Positions 47,408-58,850 of a DNA stretch of 64,000 bases are shown piece after piece. The position numbers and the translations under genes were made by a program. The stretch spans positions 50,552,636 through 50,616,635 of the forward strand of contig NC_044496.1 of NCBI RefSeq assembly GCF_902362185.1, given 5' to 3'. Position 1 is the first letter of the stretch, and each line of letters begins with the position of its first letter. The notes under the pieces were generated by a model. That model was not told the origin of the DNA. It searched no databases and saw nothing but the letters and a program-made list of their open reading frames with translations. This stretch comes from Chanos chanos (lineage: Eukaryota; Chordata; Actinopteri; Gonorynchiformes; Chanidae).

Positions 47408-49094
47408 CCCTTGTCTGCCGCAATAGGCATTAAAGGGGCAGTCTCTTTGCCATAAGGTTGGTGGTTATCTCCTGCTAAGGTTTGTGCCTTTTCTTTTCCC
47501 GTCTTTGACATGAAAGTGACTTTTTAATTCTTATCAAGTGGTCTGGGTCTTGAAGCCAGAATCTGGTGCAATATTTGAAGAGGTAAGTCATGTATAATGT
47601 GCACACGTGAAAAATACAATCTTAAGAAATAATAAAATATAACAGGCTGTTTTTTTGTGAAAGACTTTTTTTTATATTCCCTCGGGCCTCAAGTCATTGG
47701 TAATGGTAATGTCTTCTGTTATGACATCTGTTAGCTGCTCTTGCCTAACAATAGCCCTCTCTGTAAGAGCAGAAGTAGCATTATCACAGTGACCATCTGT
47801 AGAAAGAAGAGAGTCACGGAAAGAAGTGGCTATTTTCTTTATGTCCTATATCTCAGTTACACACTAAACTATTATTAATCAGGCTGACGGCTTAAATGAG
47901 AGATGGGGTTCTAATTCCAGTTCCCTGAAGAAACTCACTTTCTATGGATCCTTCACGTTTAATCGCGCTTAAATAAGTGCTCTTCAGTTGATATTTGTGA
48001 ATTTGTTTCATCAAGTAAAACCGTACCTCTGCAGTGAGTTTGGGTATCGAGACTGGGTTGGCCATTTCGAAGTATTGAGTTCATGGTGATTTTACAGGAC
48101 TTTATGAGAGCTTTTAGGCATATATTCTCAAAACCAAAGCCACCCATTTCATTGTTTCTTATCTGACCATAGTACCTCATGCCAATACTATTAGAAATAT
48201 GTGTTCACCACTTAGAAATATCAGTTTGTGATTTAAGGGACTTTTGTGGCTTACGTTTTTTCATCCTGGTTGCTCTCAGGAGATGCTATGTATGGCACAT
48301 TTACCAAATAAAAACCTGGCATGTGGAGTGCAATTTTAGTTTTGGAGACTCAGTGAGCCAAGATGCCACCTACCTTTATAATTCTGTAACTACAACAACA
48401 AACCATCTACCTCATTGTGCAAGGGCATCGAGATGCACTTACATCTTCCTCCATTCACGCTTGTCACTACTTCAAAAGCTTACAGTGTTTCTATGTTCAG
48501 CAAAGGAGGTAGTGTTACAACAACCCCTGATATGCAAATACCTGCTGGAACACATGATACTGAGATCATTTTAATAGAGGTCTCTATTTTCACAGGTCGA
48601 TACTTTGAACTTTAATCTCAATAACAATGTGATAGGTTTCAGACTTTCTGTAGATTGTAATCATAATGATCAGATGTGGTCAAATGGTCTGGGTCTTGAA
48701 GCCAGATTTTGGTGGAGGTAAGTCGTGCATCATGTGCACACATGAAAAATACAATTTTAATGACAAATTCTGACAGGTTGTTTGTGAGAGGCTTTTTGAG
48801 AGGGGATGTTTTGTTTTGTTTTTGCCTTGGACTGCAGTCGTAAGATGTTAAATAAAAAAGGAAAACATTTGGCTCATATAATGAACTTTAGAACAAATTT
48901 TCACGAGTATTGTTTTGCAGGTTTAGATTAGGAAACACAATGCACTTTAATATGGTAATTCATTATGTATTATAGTGTAATGCGTTACAGTAGTGTTCCA
49001 GGAGAAGAAAATTCCACAGTATAACATCTTTCAGGTTTAAAAAAGGGCACACATTATATGCACTATAATAGAGTTCAACAGCTTCTAGAAATCT

Positions 49095-49300
49095 GTACTA
49101 GTGCTTAAGAGGTGGACCTTTCTGCTCTTGGTTCTTCTTGCTCTTCATTGTCTCTGCTTGGAGAGGTATGGGAATCGCCACACCTGCACACAAGCAGACA
49201 CACAGCACGGGGAGCACAGGAGACACGAGGGAGAGGGAAACACTTAAAAACACAAGGGGAAACAAAACCAGGAGCACAGCCGAAGCCATAACAATAGTAA
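49095..49300. mobile_element. Possible remnant of a non-autonomous DNA element
   Basis: Purine-rich text with caggagcacag and aaacacaaggggaaacaaaac resembles the inner part of common fish non-autonomous elements. Ends and family are not determined. Confidence 0.3.
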
Positions 49301-50544
49301 AATGTGGGATTGAGGGGAGTTATGCAACTATGCTATCTTAACTATGCTATCACAGACACGTAGTGGAATGTCTCCTTTGTTCTGGAAAAGGAGGTTAAAC
49401 TTGCGTTTCATTCCAGGTGGATGTGCATCATTTCTTGTAAATGTCTGTGCTTCTTGTAAATTCATTGGCAACTGTGAACACTCTGCTGTACATATAGCTG
49501 CCTCTTACATCACTGGCACCCTTGGTTTGACTGTCCCCAAAGGCATTGCCCCAGTTCCTTGCAACCCTGTTTTCAGTGCTTTGGCTGTCCACGTCCATGC
49601 TTTTCTCTGCTGTGAAAAGCCACATATTTTACATTCATGTTGCCACATTCTTGTATATCTTGTATACCTTGGCACTGTAATGAGGAGACAAACATGGAAA
49701 TCACTCTAATGACATACTGAAATTTGTTGTTTTCCATTTCATTTACACAAGACTTTCTCCACATAAATCGTAGTTTGAGATTAGAAAACATAATTCTTGC
49801 TAATTTGTTAAAGACAAATAACAAAAGTCGTCTTACCACTGATTCTGTCATGTAAACTCTAAGACCCACTAACAACCATGATATTGGAACAGTTTTGAAC
49901 AGAAGCTTATATTTGCCTGATGTGATACTGTGAACTTTTTCCTGTAAACAGTGTTGTGGGTGTTGGCATTTCAGCAAATCACCTCACGTTTCAGTTTCCA
50001 TTTCCTCTCAGAAGACGGGAGAAGATGGTTTCACATTTTTGACATTCTTTTGAAATCTACATCTACATTTATATGTAGTTATTTGGCAAATAACTATTGA
50101 CCAAAGAGACTTAAAAAAAAAGAGCATAGCAAATATCATCATTCCACTTTAAGACTCTCACTTACTTTTTTATTCTGGTTGCTCTTAGAAAAAGCTCTTT
50201 CTGTAGACATTAGCATTTTGCAAAGCACCTCAGGTCTCTTTCTATTTTGACAATAGGTTGATGGCAATGGTTTTACATTTCTGACAATATTTTCAAATGT
50301 TCAGTTGCATTTCCGTTGAATCATTTGGCAGACACTTTTGTCCAAAGGGACTTACACAAAGACCATGGAGAACAGGCTTAAATCAACACATCTCAACCCC
50401 ATTTTTTGTGTTTTAAAGACCCAGGTGCCACATTCTTATATATCACATTAAGGCAGCAAATCTTTTATAGGTACACTGTCATTGTAATGAGGAGACAAAC
50501 ATGGTTGTTTAGGAATCAAGTCAAATCTGTTGCATTCCAGTTCA

Positions 50545-50922
50545 TTTTCATTAGAATTTGTCAGGATTGGTGGAAGAGGCTGGATGCAAGGGCAGGTCAC
50601 TTTATTCAAGTCAAATAAGATTATTAAAAACTTAGAACCTGAAGAACAGCACAGACACCCTCCACAGAACAGCAAACAACAGAAGACAAAGAAACAGGCA
50701 AACCAAGGAGTCTTTATGCAAACCTAAATGAGGCTTAATGAACTAAAGACAGGTGAAAACTGAACAGAACTTAATGGGGCTAAAACAAAAGGAGACAAAA
50801 CTAAAGGGGCCAACAGGACCGAACCAAAACCCAAGTCCACAACAGAACCAAAACTGACCACTAGAGGGGGAAGAAACAACAAAACACAACAACAAAAGAG
50901 ACAGGGCTGTGACAGATTCTAT
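50545..50922. mobile_element. Probable non-autonomous DNA transposon insertion, about 375 bp
   Basis: It begins TGTCAGGATTGGTGG and ends AGGGCTGTGACA, short imperfect inverted ends starting TGTCA. The interior is A-rich and noncoding. It interrupts a module that is uninterrupted in the related copies at 49734-49780 and 58255-58300, so the insertion is seen against paralogous empty sites. The target duplication is not clear. Confidence 0.5.
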
Positions 50923-51948
50923 CCGTGTAAATCACAATTTGAGATCAGAAAACATCATTCTTGCTCTTTTTTAAAAGACAGATAACAAAAGTAGTCTTAC
51001 CACTGATTCTGTTATGTAAACTTTAAGACCTACTGCCAACCAGAATATTGACATTCTTTTAAAATCTACATCTACAGTCACTTTTACTTGCTATTGTTCA
51101 CTGTAAACGCCGCCTCCTCGAAAATTACTGGCAGTCAGTACAGCGGCACTGTAATTTTCTGTTTGAAAAGCCTCTGAATACGTTCGGAATCACCTGTCAA
51201 CAATAAAGGACTATATCATTACCAGCAAGGACTAGGGTGCCAAATCCAGAGGCCTATGTCCCTTAAGAGACTGTCAGCCTACATATTTAAAAATGAATAG
51301 ATAAATGAATAAGTAAAATTGATGCAATGATCAAAATCTCTGTAGGATTGTCAAAATGACCCATTCAATTCATATACCTTCCTCACCCTTTTCATAAAGG
51401 TATTGGTCATACTCAGATCTTGCCACATTATTTTTGGTTTTGTTGTTCATTCACAATGGAGAACTTTCTCTGCTTAAGAGTTAGGATAGGGAATAAGTTA
51501 AAACATGAGGAAACTGCAGTTGCCGTGGTAGAACTAGCTGCCTCTCTCCATCAGACACTCGGACACAGCGGACGTATTCAGAAAAAACACCACAAAACTC
51601 AAACCTTTTCTGACACCTTAACGGTTAACCTCGTTTTTCTTGTTCAGACAACAAACAAATCCTGGACCAGATAACGTACTGAAACTTCACAGTCCACACA
51701 CACACACACCTTTTTTCAGTTTGGTCTTCAGAACATTTTTGGTTCTGTAGAAACTGTAAATGGTCCGCTACACACACATAGCCACCTCCAAAAGCACAGA
51801 CACCATTGATTAAGAAAATATGCTCAATGGACAATGCCATTAGTGAGGTCATTACTGAGCTCTATTGTAATGTATCATAACATGGAATCTTATTTACGGT
51901 GTTAAAGATTCATTGGCACATTTCAACTTTAAGTTTCGTTTCTGTCTC

Positions 51949-51979
51949 TTTGGCAGGCACTTTTATCCAAAGCGACTTA
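51949..51979 (+). repeat. Fragment of a widespread teleost repeat (TTGGCAGGCACTTTTATCC type)
   Basis: The words ttggcagncacttttatcc and aaagcgactta are typical of a very common fish dispersed repeat. Related fragments lie at 50324-50356 and 59074-59105. Confidence 0.5.
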
Positions 51980-53418
51980 AAAATGGAGCACAGAGATAAG
52001 GCTTAAGTACACAATATGCCTCAACCCATGTCCGCATATTTTCTGTGTTTGAAAGATCCAGAAACTTGAGTATCATTCCAGATTTGTACATTTATGATCT
52101 CCTGTATGTCTACTACACATACATGAGGACGTCAGCTTAAGAAACGTGTTTCTTGCTACTGTGCTCAATACTAGTAATAAAGGTAGCGTTACAACTAATT
52201 ATGCCACGTTACTGTAAACTCATGGAATAAACACCTCACTCAAAGTGAAATCAAATGCTATCGATAACTACACTTAGTTAATTGGTCATTATTTGCCATT
52301 CCTGCCACGCCCTGAAGTCTGTATTTTGACCTCAATAACAACATTATAGGTTTCAGAATTTGACAAACATGTCCAGGTTTGGTTTCCTGTCTGACGTGGC
52401 CAGAGTTCATTTTTACCCCTGTTTGCATGCAAAGATCAATTTAAAACAATCCTCTATCAGCTGTTCTCTTCACTTGCTCTGCACCACACACGCACGAACG
52501 GGATCTAGGATTTTCACATCTGAACATTACACCACACTTCAACATACTGCATTTAAATGTGTTAGACCTCCCTCTATCTCCCTGCATCCAGATGTGTCAT
52601 AACTGCTAGTTATTATCAGTGTCTTCATTTAGTTATTGTGTCTTGAATGTTTTATTTGTTTCATATTAAAGGCCATGGGCTTATGTTAGTTTTTGACCAC
52701 TTTTTTCAAAATGAACCATCTCATTCTATTGTTATTGTCTTTTGGTGTGATGTAAAATCATTTGGTGTCACATTTAATATACGAGAACATGGTTTTGACA
52801 GATAGAAAATGATGGAAATCTTAATAGGATATGGTACAAGTTATGGCACTGCCAGCCAAAAGAATTTATAATTTGTTCTCTCACAATTAACGTGAAAAAT
52901 TATTAAATAAGAGATCATCTTGATTTATTCTGTTGTTATCAAAAAGACATCAACATATTTAAATACATGAAATCAAAAGTTTGATCTCAGTACAATAATG
53001 ATTTGAAATTAATACGTAATCCTTTTTACATTTTTTTTTAGAATATATGATCTGTCACACCATACAACAATTTTAATGTTTACTCTAGAAAGCCATGAAA
53101 AAATTAGGCTGAAATGAAAAAAAATATACATCTTATACTTTTTCCAAGTAGCCAGGAATATGTGCAATAGAGCTATATAACTTTCATGTCTTGTACTCAA
53201 TGTCTTTTCTTCATTGTTCTGTCTAGATGTCAACCACTCACATAAAAATGAGACTAAAAGGATCTAAAAACAATCTCTGTTGAAAACAGGTCATCAGAGG
53301 CTGACATGGTAAAGCCAGCTGCCTAGAACAGTTTATTCGATGCCAATGTAATTTGAATTCTAATATCACACATTCAAGATCACACGCTGTTGCTTTTTTG
53401 CATAAGTAGAAGGCACAA

Positions 53419-53637
53419 TGTAACATGGAGACGTCCGAAGGCCTGCTGGTGACCGTGTGTGCTTTGGGCAGACTCAGATTGAGCTTGGAGTTCACTGTGT
53501 CTCTTTCTTCTCTTTCTTCCCTGAACCAAAAAGAGCTGCTGCCAAAGCAACAGCCCCCACCCCGATCAGACCTGCCACAGCCACACCGAGACCAACCTCC
53601 GCCGCTTTACGCACCTAGAGTCCAACGAAACAAGAAG
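53419..53637. repeat. 219-bp tract identical to 61292-61510
   Basis: Base-for-base the same as the matching part of plaat copy 2. It covers the last coding exon, about 73 bp after the stop codon and about 23 bp of intron. Flanks diverge at once on both sides. Confidence 0.9.
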
Positions 53638-54911
53638 CGTGTGATGAGTTAGTTAGGACAGACCAATGAGTTCTACAATTTGAGAACTTGTGTTCTTTCT
53701 TTTGTTGAGTTTTTTTTTTTTTTTTTTACATGTGTAAACATGTATTAGCTGCATCCGACACATGAAAATCTATGCAGACCTCAAGAAATCTTTACTATAT
53801 TTTTTTAAGCTTAAAGTAACTCTTGACAATTCTGACTGCAGGTATGATTCCTTTCACTAAGGAAGACAGTAGTGGTGGGGGTTAGATCTTATCAACTTGC
53901 TGGTGCAGTTTTTATTATATGGCTGAAGTTTTTTATACCTAGAAGTCACCACTAATTTGAATTAGAAAAGCACTTAAGTCCAAATGATCACATTAACAAT
54001 ATTGACAAAAGCGACAGTAATCGGTACCTGGCGCGATTCCGCCTTCCCGTATCGCAGCTCAGTGACAAAGTGCTCACAGTTGCCACTGAAGACACAGAAG
54101 GGAAGCTCCTGACCCACCAGTCTCTGAGCCTCCCGCAGAATTACTTCACTGGGCCGTGGTTCATATTTCTTATCAAGCAAGTTGTTAATGACGTACTTGT
54201 CCGTTCCCACTACCTCCCAAAGCTCCTCTTTCTTCACGATGGCTTTGTCACCGAGCACTGACATTAAAGCTGTACCACTGGCCATCTCACCTACAGAAAA
54301 GGGAGCATTTAGAGACGGGGAGACGTTTGATTCTTTTCTTCACAAAGCAATGTCAACGATTAAGACAACACGTCTTGTTTTACGTGGGCTCTGGATGGAG
54401 AAAATAAATTGCTGGAGATAAACATTCATTTGTTTACTAATCGCTACTGTACAAAAGCTTTGAACATTTAAGAGTTATTATAGTACAACTCACTAGGGGT
54501 CGCCAAATGAACAACATAGCCGTCTCCGACGTGAATGGCCCAATGTTGGTAAGATCCACGAAATATTTCTATCAGGTCTCCGGGTTCTGGCTTCTCGTCA
54601 TACTGTAAATCAGCATTGGAAACACAAAACGAGATACTGTAGTACTGTTTCAGCGAGGTGTGGCTTACAAAAAACGTTTTAACTTTGCACTGTTGACCTT
54701 TCTTTTCCACTACACACCATAGGTTGTGAGGCGTGGTTATCATATGAATTAAGATATGAGACAAATGTATAACATTTCAACATGCCTCTGATGCAATTCA
54801 TTAATGCCGGTAAAATTAAATGACACCGAAAAATATATGATATAGATTTTTAAGTATCAGTAAAAATCATTTCAAAAATAAAGTTGATCTACTAACCAAA
54901 GTTGGTGCCAT
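53492..54911 (-). CDS. plaat3-like: PLAAT-family phospholipase A/acyltransferase, tandem copy 1
   Basis: Small thiol acyl-hydrolase/N-acyltransferase (LRAT/NlpC-P60 fold) that deacylates phospholipids and makes N-acyl-phosphatidylethanolamines on organelle membranes. Coding exons in transcript order: 54897-54911, 54494-54602, 54028-54290, 53492-53614; total 510 nt, 169 aa. The first coding exon has just 15 nt (MAPTL). Catalytic residues are His25 ([16 protein letters not shown]), His37 and Cys113 (GNCEHF), Cys113 having the same number as in human PLAAT3. The last exon encodes a glycine/alanine-rich membrane helix ([20 protein letters not shown]) and a basic tail KKEKKETQ. A 5' noncoding exon probably ends at 55628 with donor GTAAGT. 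A polyadenylation signal lies at 53332-53337. The sequence is nearer PLAAT2-4 than PLAAT1; the exact paralogue is not certain. Confidence 0.93.
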
Positions 54912-55628
54912 TGATCTTTCTTTCGTCAACGTTCACTCGCACTGTCACATTTCTGTTTATCAAAACAAAACAAAACCAAGTGTGGTTAACATTAGATTCA
55001 CTTTTGTAGTCTTACGGCGAGGATTCAATACTATTGCCGTGTTCCACTGTTTTGGCAACACCGACAGTCACACACACACAGTTTGTTAGTTTGTGAAGTG
55101 GCACCAAGGGCGATACACATGCGGTAACACCTTTAACGTGCTCAGACAAAATCGTCTTTTGATTAACTTCAGCTTCCTTTTCTGAGTTCCCTTAAAATAC
55201 TATCCAGACGAAGTATTGGCTAAGCTCTTTAATGTAGCATTGTTGTGATAGCTGGACTTTGACCTGGCTATAGCCTAATAAGTAGCCGTCAGTCTGTCTT
55301 TCTCTTCAATTTCTTGTTTACTCTGAGCAAGGAAAAAGTAAATGCGCAAGATAGCCAGCAAGCACCTTCATTACAACGCTGCTAATGAAACCAGAACTTC
55401 CACATGTTATGAAGATGACAGGCTTAAATTAACTCCAAGGGATATGCTCAACATGAAATACTAAAATACAGACAACTGCCATTTGTTTACTGGACGCATG
55501 GTCTTATAAAAATATCTTATAAATGTCTTTTAAAAATATCAGTTTTTACGCACGACAGCCATCCATTTCCTGGATGCAGTGTTGTAAAAATACCGATGTT
55601 ATATTACGTTCGTTATCGATTACTTACA

Positions 55629-55730
55629 CGTAGAACTAACTATCCACTGTCCACAGCACTAGTTTGATCTCTGCGCAGTGCACTGCTGTCACGTGATTTC
55701 TCGTCATATCTGACGAGTCAGCTGACATGA
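55629..55730 (-). promoter_or_regulatory. Promoter region of plaat copy 1
   Basis: Contains CACGTGA (E-box/CLEAR-like, near 55690), TGACGAGTCA (AP-1/CRE-like) and TCAGCTGAC. The last, and the following TGAAATG, recur upstream of copy 2 near 63810, so it has been kept since the duplication. Function is inferred. Confidence 0.4.
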
Positions 55731-55740
55731 AATGATTGTT

Positions 55741-57584
55741 GCCCTCCAGAAGCCCTTTGTGGAGGGCCATTGTTTCAACAGGAAAGGGTCCTAAAATGTG
55801 TATATACTGTAAATAGTTTGTTCATTGTGTTTTGCACGTTCATGTGTACTTTACGTGTAGACTTTTCGAACTTGAGTTCGGCTATTCCTTTCAGTTTCTT
55901 CGAATATAGTATGCAGCATCTCATTTTCATCACATCATCATCATCATCATCTCCTTTTTGACATTGTTCATTAAAGTGTTGTAATGTGAGTTGTAGATCA
56001 GTTTTGTTCCTTTCCATGGTTTATGTTGTTTCACTAACAGTAAAATATGTATTTTGTTGATACTTCATGACACCAACCTTTATAGGGCATACATAAAGTA
56101 GATTTCACTCCACAGCGGCCAGATGGCTTTGGTTTCTTGATGACCAGCTGGATTTCTTGATGACCAGTTGAGTGGATTGTGCTGTAGAAAGAAAAGGACT
56201 TCAGAATAGAAGAATTTCAAATATCCTCCTGCATTAAAAAAGGAAACATTGATCACTACTGGTAGACACATTTTAAGGGAGCTATAGAAACACTGCTAAG
56301 TAATGGTCTAACCATCTGATTTATACAATTGTTATTAACCACACCAACATATCAAAGAAAACAATTACTTAAAAGATCTTGTTATGAGAATATTTTGTGT
56401 GTGTTCAACTGTAATTGTATCACAAGTAAAGTTAAATAAACATTATTTAAAATTATACATAGAATATATCCTGCAAAAAAGAAATCAGAAGGATTTCAAC
56501 TAAACATGAAATTGATTTTGAAGTTCTGGTTTCTTTTTATTGTATTAATGTTTATGTTTAATCACTGTAGTATTATATTGTTGTTTTGTTTTGTTTTGTA
56601 CAAGCAAATATACCCTTATTGGCCCAATAAATGGCTTTAAACATAAATTTCTTGAGTGGCCTTAGACTTCGGCACAGTACTCTATAAAATAATAAATATT
56701 ACAAATGCAATTTTAAAATGAATGTAGTAATGGGTTTACCTTACTATGTGATCTGTGTGTCTCTTCAACAGCTTTAAACCCTCACTTACCTTTTGGTCTT
56801 TTATAATATACAAAGAAGAACTTTGTGTGTCACACACACACTGAAATGGAGCCTCTGCATTTAAACGATCCTCACATCAGTGAGCAGATACACACAAACC
56901 ATGAGCTAGGGCACCTCTTTGCTTTGGTCAAGGTCACTGACAGGAGTGCTAATCCTAGCATGCATGTGTTTTTGGTGGGAGGAAACTGGAGCACCTGAAA
57001 GAAACTCATGCAATCATGGGAGAATATACAAACTCCACACTGAAAGGACCTGGGACAGGATTTGAACCTAGCCTTCTTGCGGTGAGGCAGCAATGCTAAC
57101 CACTGAGCTACTGTGAAGCCCAATTCAAGGCGAAATCAGCCATGACCATCTATTGAGTCATATCACAGATAAAAGGTGGGTTGGCAGATACATAGTGCTG
57201 CTTCACGTCTTCAAAAATCAAGTTAAACTAAATTTTCATTCCAGGCAGACCTACGTGATTTCTTTTAAATGTCTGCACACCTCAGAGAATTACCAAATAT
57301 CAAATACACACTAAGTTTCAAGTCCATTCCTCTCCATGCTCTGTATATTACTGGCTTTTGTCATCTGCAGCAAATCTGAAGTGGCCCTTACATGTCAAAA
57401 GGAACTGGACATCCGTTATGTTCACATTTCCATTTCGTATGCTTTGTAAGGTTGATTAACTAAATTTGACTGATCTACTTTTCAAAAATTGCTTGAATCT
57501 ACAACTAATCTATAACCTCTGTGTCATATTTGGGTAACTCAAACAAAAACCACAAAGGGTCAAGGTATTGATCATACATGGATC
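55741..57584. other. Spacer between the two duplication units
   Basis: No coding exon. It contains an (ATC)n run near 55925-55950 and the SINE-like element at 56878-57121. Confidence 0.5.
56878..57121 (-). mobile_element. tRNA-related SINE / L2-tail type repeat
   Basis: On the minus strand it reads CAGTAGCTCAGTGGTTAGCA, then a GGTTCAAATCC-type B box, GTGGAGTTTGTATATTCTCC, CCTCCCACCAAAAACACATG and GACCTTGACCAAAGC. This is the well-known teleost repeat in this order. Diverged, so old. Confidence 0.7.
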
Positions 57585-58430
57585 TTGCTACATTATTTTT
57601 GGTTTTGTTTTTCAGTCACAATGGGGGCAGGTTAGTACACAAGGAAACCACACTTGATGTGGTGGAACTACACTTGATGATAAGGAGCTCTGACAAAGTG
57701 GACACATAAAAAAAAAAAAAAAAACACCACAAAACTCAAATCTTTCAAATCTCTCTGACATTTTAAGTACTAACCTCATTTCTGTTGTCTAAACATCACA
57801 AAAATCCTGGACCCAATAAAGTACTAAAGCCACATAAAATCCTTTGAGTTGTTCTTTGCACTACCTTTCACGCACTGTGATGTGTTGATTTTGGCCTGCA
57901 GATAATTCTTTGTGAGTCACTTTGAAAAAAAAAAAGTCTGTTAAACAACCAAATGTAAATGCAAATGACGTCTTGTATTTACGGTATGTCTGGTATACAT
58001 TTCTGAGAATTGTAAGGATTTTCTCAGTAGAACACGACACTGGTTTAAAGTGCAACATCCTGAATGTTAATATATTTCAGATGCTCTCCAATCCCTTGCC
58101 TTTCTCCATTATGAAAAATGGTATATTTTACACACATGTCGCCTCGTTCTTACAGCGCAGTGAAGCGGGAAATTAGGGAAGATTCTTTTGTTTAGTGTGA
58201 AGGCACTGGAGACAAACATCGAAATCGCTGTAATGATATAATCAAATCTACTGGTTTCCATTTCATTTACACAAGACTTTATCTAGATATGTCAGAATTT
58301 GAGATCACAAATCATAAGTCTTGCTGCTTTCCTAAAGACTAGTTACAAAATAGTACCTCAGATAATCCTGTCATGTAACCTCTAAGAAGCACTGACCATG
58401 ATACTGAAATACTGAAATAGTTTTTAACTT

Positions 58431-58850
58431 CTTCTTCTTTCGGCTGTTCCCATTAGAGGTCGCCACAGTGAATCCTCCGTTTCTGTCTCTTCCTGTCCTC
58501 AGCATCTTTCTCTGTCATGCCAACTGCCTGCAAGTCTTCTCTCACAACATCCATAAACCTTCTCTTTGGAACCTCCTCTTGTCCTCTTGTCTGGCAGCTC
58601 CATCTTCAGCATCCTTCTCCCAGTATACCCAGCATCTTTCCTCCACTCACGACCAAACCAACTCAGTCTCGCCCCTCTTGCTTTGTCACCACACCGCCCA
58701 ACATGAGCCGTTCCCCTAATATACTCATTCCTAATCCTGTCCATCCTCGTCACTCCCAACGCAAATCTTAACGTCTTCAGCTCTGCTACCTCCAGCTCCG
58801 CCTGCTGTCTTTTCGTCAGTGCCACCGTAACAGAAAAATAAGGGCTCAAG
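58431..58850 (-). mobile_element. 5'-truncated LINE (RTE/Rex-like), ORF2 C-terminal fragment
   Basis: On the minus strand a frame reads AELKTLRFALGVTRMDRIRN, YIRGTAHVGRCGDKARGARL, SWFGREWRKDAGYTGRRMLK and MELPDKRTRGGSKEKVYGCC, the C-terminal end found in many fish endonuclease-reverse transcriptase ORFs. The domains before it are missing, as expected of 5' truncation. The 3' end has the usual text GGCGACCTCTAATGGGAACA. Exact clade is uncertain. Confidence 0.8.

Larger units (their letters stand above)
46695..53330. other. Gene-poor region between scyl1 and the plaat copies, made of decayed repeats
   Basis: After the scyl1 3' UTR (to about 47.4 kb) no protein exon is recognised. The same diverged modules recur: 47537-47660 with 48675-48800; 49678-49890 with 50940-51050 and 58205-58410; 49925-50090 with 50195-50330 and 58915-59080; 48415-48640 with 59515-59770. 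The region looks like an old tandem array worn down by mutation and insertion. Confidence 0.6.
51420..55740. repeat. Tandem duplication unit 1 (contains plaat copy 1)
   Basis: Collinear matches to unit 2: 51420-51680 with 57585-57835, 52060-52150 with 59205-59300, 52320-52370 with 59730-59765, all four coding exons, the first noncoding exon donor (55628 with 63728), and the promoter (TCAGCTGAC at 55718 with 63812). Confidence 0.8.

Noticed and set aside
48415-48615. Frames in the 48-52 kb region as degraded plaat exons
   Set aside because: No HWA or NCEHF motif or other plaat-like residues could be found; only noncoding modules are shared.
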